Shown one piece after another: positions 6,366 to 8,269 of a DNA stretch of 8,269 bases. The notes below the pieces were generated by a model, which saw nothing but the letters and a program-made list of their open reading frames with translations, was not told where the DNA came from and did not search any database. Position 1 is the stretch's first letter. Every line of letters starts with the position of its first letter. Source of the DNA: Bacteroidota bacterium (GTDB lineage: Bacteria > Bacteroidota > Bacteroidia > Bacteroidales > UBA4417); contig JAIFMH010000027.1 in the NCBI GenBank assembly GCA_020048595.1, positions 1 to 8,269 on the forward strand, given 5' to 3'. The position numbers and the translations under genes were made by a program.

Positions 6366-8075
6366 ATGGTTCAAGAAGTTGACGACCTTATTAATCCTTT
6401 TAAAGAGCGCAACGAATGTCGGTATTGGCAAACTGAGTTTTGGGGTAAATGGATGGCTTCTGCAGTAGATGCCTATAAATACAGGCCTGATGAAAAGTTG
6501 AAACAAAAAATCGATATAGCTGTTAGTCAATTGCTTGCCACGCAAACCCCCAATGGTTATATTGGAAATTATGCCGATACCTGCCATTTGCAGGGTTGGG
6601 ATGTTTGGGGACGAAAATATACCATGCTGGGTTTGTTGAAGTGGTATGAAGTGACCAAAGATGCTAAAATACTGCGTGCTGCAGTTCTGTTGGCTGACCA
6701 TCTGATGGCCGAAACAGGTCAGGGGAAAGCGGATTTGTACAAAACAGGTAATTTTCGCGGAATGCCATCAAGTACAGTCCTCGAACCAATGGTAATGTTA
6801 TACAAAGCAACCAAACAGGAAAAATACCTGAACTACTGCCGCTATATTATCGACCAGTGGGAAAATACTCCCGACGGTCCAAGACTTATTTCAAAGGCCC
6901 TGAACCATGTGCCTGTTTCGGAACGTTTTCCTGTTGAAGAAAAGGATTGGTGGAGCTGGAAGAACGGGCAAAAAGCATATGAAATGATGAATTGTTATAA
7001 GAGTTTGCTCGATTTTTATGAAATAGAACCTAATCCGAAATATCTTGAAGCAGTGCTGAATGCGGCTAACAATATTGTTTCTGACGAAATAAATATTGCG
7101 GGTTCGGGAGCTTCCTACGAATGTTGGTTCAATGGTAAACACAAACAAACCCGTGCTGCCGTGAATGTTATGGAAACTTGCGTGACCTTTACCTGGATGC
7201 AACTTTGTGCCAAACTGTTTTCTCTGACAGCCGACGCCAAATGGGTGGACCAATTTGAAATATCGGCCTACAACGCCTTGCCTGCTTCGATGCGCGACGA
7301 CGGTTCAACTTTTATGAAATACCCCTCCCTTTGCGGCCATCGGTGCGAAAGCTATCCGCAACCCGGAATGAAATTCTTAAATTGCTGCATTGCCAACGGC
7401 CCACGCGGTTTTATGGTAGTACCTCCATTAGCGGTCATGAAGCAAAACAACAAGGTGTTTGTTAATTTTTATTCTGAATTAAAAAGTGAAGTAAATCTTG
7501 ATGTGAGCCATTCACTCATCTTGCAACAAAGTACACAATACCCTGAAAATGGACATGTTGAAATATTGATAGGCCTGCAAAAAGATGCAAAATTCAGTTT
7601 AAACCTTCGTATCCCCGAATTCAGCAAATCAACTGAAATAGAAATCAATGGAGAAACCTTTGCGGGTATCACGGAAAAAGGTTACCTGAAAATCGAACGA
7701 ACCTGGAAAAACAGCGATAAACTGCAAATTACATTCGATATGAATCCACGAATGATTGAGCAGGATGCAAGCATTGCCTTTATGTTTGGGCCTGCAGTAT
7801 TGGCAGCCGACCAACGATTTAATAAGGAGAATGTTGACGAGGTAGTTAGTTTACCTTCAGGCCAAAATGCAGCTCAGCTCCAAATGCTTGAACCGGAAAA
7901 TGGCAGCCGGTTACGTTTTAAAACGATGTTGCGCATGGGCACTTATCTTGAGGATGAGGCAGGAAACCCGCGCGAATTGTATTTATGTGATTTTGCTTCG
8001 GCAGGTGCTACATGGCAACCCGATAGCCGGTACAGGGTTTGGTTGCCGTTGATTTTATTCCCGGTAAATAAATAA
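6366..8075 (+). CDS. GH127-type beta-L-arabinofuranosidase-like protein, 5' end damaged
   Basis: The (alpha/alpha)6 catalytic domain is related to GH127 beta-L-arabinofuranosidases (DUF1680). Numbering from Met 6366: WQTEFWGKW (21-29), LATQTPNGYIGNYA (57-70), WDVWGRKYTMLGLL (78-91), NGQKAYEMMNCY (200-211), GSGASYECW (246-254), METC (269-272) and NCCIANGPR (339-347). By analogy with the Bifidobacterium enzyme HypBA1, E270, C272, C340 and C341 would form the zinc site, with C340 as the nucleophile, and E252 is the likely acid/base. Homology extends upstream of this Met: the frame is open from 6288, and GKIIDKVIENRI (6330-6365) fits the family, but no in-frame start exists there. Only the Met in NRIM is available, giving 569 residues without a signal peptide. 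The signal-peptide start lies at 6284 in another frame. The protein is either a pseudogene product or a cytoplasmic truncation. The C-terminus looks intact. Confidence 0.82.
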   Translation: MVQEVDDLINPFKERNECRYWQTEFWGKWMASAVDAYKYRPDEKLKQKIDIAVSQLLATQTPNGYIGNYADTCHLQGWDVWGRKYTMLGLLKWYEVTKDAKILRAAVLLADHLMAETGQGKADLYKTGNFRGMPSSTVLEPMVMLYKATKQEKYLNYCRYIIDQWENTPDGPRLISKALNHVPVSERFPVEEKDWWSWKNGQKAYEMMNCYKSLLDFYEIEPNPKYLEAVLNAANNIVSDEINIAGSGASYECWFNGKHKQTRAAVNVMETCVTFTWMQLCAKLFSLTADAKWVDQFEISAYNALPASMRDDGSTFMKYPSLCGHRCESYPQPGMKFLNCCIANGPRGFMVVPPLAVMKQNNKVFVNFYSELKSEVNLDVSHSLILQQSTQYPENGHVEILIGLQKDAKFSLNLRIPEFSKSTEIEINGETFAGITEKGYLKIERTWKNSDKLQITFDMNPRMIEQDASIAFMFGPAVLAADQRFNKENVDEVVSLPSGQNAAQLQMLEPENGSRLRFKTMLRMGTYLEDEAGNPRELYLCDFASAGATWQPDSRYRVWLPLILFPVNK

Positions 8076-8077
8076 AT

Positions 8078-8092
8078 CATGTGAACCACATG
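8078..8092 (+). terminator. Short perfect hairpin after the GH127-like gene
   Basis: CATGTG (8078-8083) and CACATG (8087-8092) form a perfect 6-bp stem around a 3-base AAC loop, starting 2 bp after the stop codon. An AT-rich stretch follows but there is no clean T run, so termination is possible but unproven. The arms could also be a regulator-binding palindrome ahead of the next gene. Confidence 0.25.
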
Positions 8093-8193
8093 TTAAATTA
8101 CTTAAGTACATTCATTTCTGCTGAAATAAACACAAATAGAATAATACAAAAATCATCAATCTTATTAGAGTTTAACAATTAAAAACAATTTTT

Positions 8194-8269
8194 ATGAAAA
8201 GATTATTGACAATGATGATCGTCGCCTACAATCTGGTGACCCCATCTCCACTCGCCGCACAGGAGAAGA
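8194..8269 (+). CDS. Start of an exported protein, 3' end outside the window
   Basis: The ATG at 8194 opens 25 codons running to the window edge. They read MKRLLTMMIV..., with a positive N-terminus, a hydrophobic core and a likely signal-peptidase I site at SPLAA|QEK (after residue 22). There is no cysteine, so it is not a lipoprotein by this leader. The ATG is preceded by the A-rich sequence AATTAAAAACAAT (8177-8189), the same 13 bases that overlap the six-hairpin gene start (4062-4074), a typical Bacteroidota translation-initiation context. The mature protein is not visible, so no function can be given. A further glycan-degrading enzyme is a contextual guess only. Confidence 0.7.
   Translation, partial: MKRLLTMMIVAYNLVTPSPLAAQEK

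Noticed and set aside
4062..8189. The identical 13-mer AATTAAAAACAAT at 4062-4074 and 8177-8189, at two start codons
   Set aside because: Low-complexity A-rich leaders are normal before Bacteroidota start codons, so chance similarity explains it better than a specific regulatory site.
8093..8193. Search for a Bacteroidota promoter (-33 TTG / -7 TAnnTTTG) ahead of the 8194 gene, and likewise in 1322-1447 and 2720-2839
   Set aside because: Only partial matches such as TAGTTTTC near 1385 were seen, none with a properly spaced -33 element, so no promoter is called.
1..8269. Mobile elements, CRISPR arrays, tRNA or rRNA genes
   Set aside because: No transposase or integrase coding, no regularly spaced short repeats, no terminal inverted repeats and no RNA-gene signatures were seen on either strand.

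Overview
The window looks like part of a carbohydrate-degradation locus from a Bacteroidota bacterium. I infer this from the A-rich, Shine-Dalgarno-poor leaders before the start codons, a lipobox-type lipoprotein, a twin-arginine-type leader, a serine-type sulfatase, and a run of same-strand genes for sulfated or branched glycan breakdown. The species cannot be named from sequence alone. All genes are on the + strand. There is no SusC/SusD pair, regulator, tRNA, rRNA, CRISPR array or transposase in view.

Layout: (1) 1-1321, the C-terminal majority of a serine-type sulfatase whose start lies upstream of the window. (2) 1448-2719, a LarA-family (nickel-pincer lactate racemase-like) protein with every key residue I could check in place. 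(3) 2727-2810, a short coding remnant resembling the C-terminus of a sialate O-acetylesterase-type carbohydrate esterase. (4) 2840-4054, a GH99-like (WbsX-type) lipoprotein. (5) 4073-5977, an exported six-hairpin glycosidase of uncertain family, 18 bp downstream. (6) 5982-6260, an orphan 3' fragment of a second GH99-like gene. (7) 6284-6343, a signal-peptide start that hits a stop codon. (8) 6366-8075, a GH127-type beta-L-arabinofuranosidase-like body in a different frame from that signal peptide. (9) 8194-8269, the start of another exported protein.

Probable joint role (inference): the sulfatase removes sulfate esters, the GH99-like and six-hairpin enzymes cut the glycan backbone or side chains, the GH127 enzyme removes a furanoside such as L-arabinofuranose, and the LarA homologue racemises or epimerises a 2-hydroxy acid produced in the cytoplasm. 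The substrate cannot be read from this stretch.

The most striking feature is damage. Three places (about 2727-2810, 5978-6260 and 6284-6365) carry heads or tails of genes whose remainder is missing. The orphan GH99-like tail matches the intact copy as a mosaic: blocks of 40/40 and 80/80 identical bases flank a 109-base block with 26 differences. This could be a genome undergoing serial deletion and recombination between paralogues, or a metagenome assembly artefact. Nothing here establishes a wholly new system. The best leads are the unclassified six-hairpin enzyme, the LarA homologue in a glycan locus, and the mosaic and decayed junctions.
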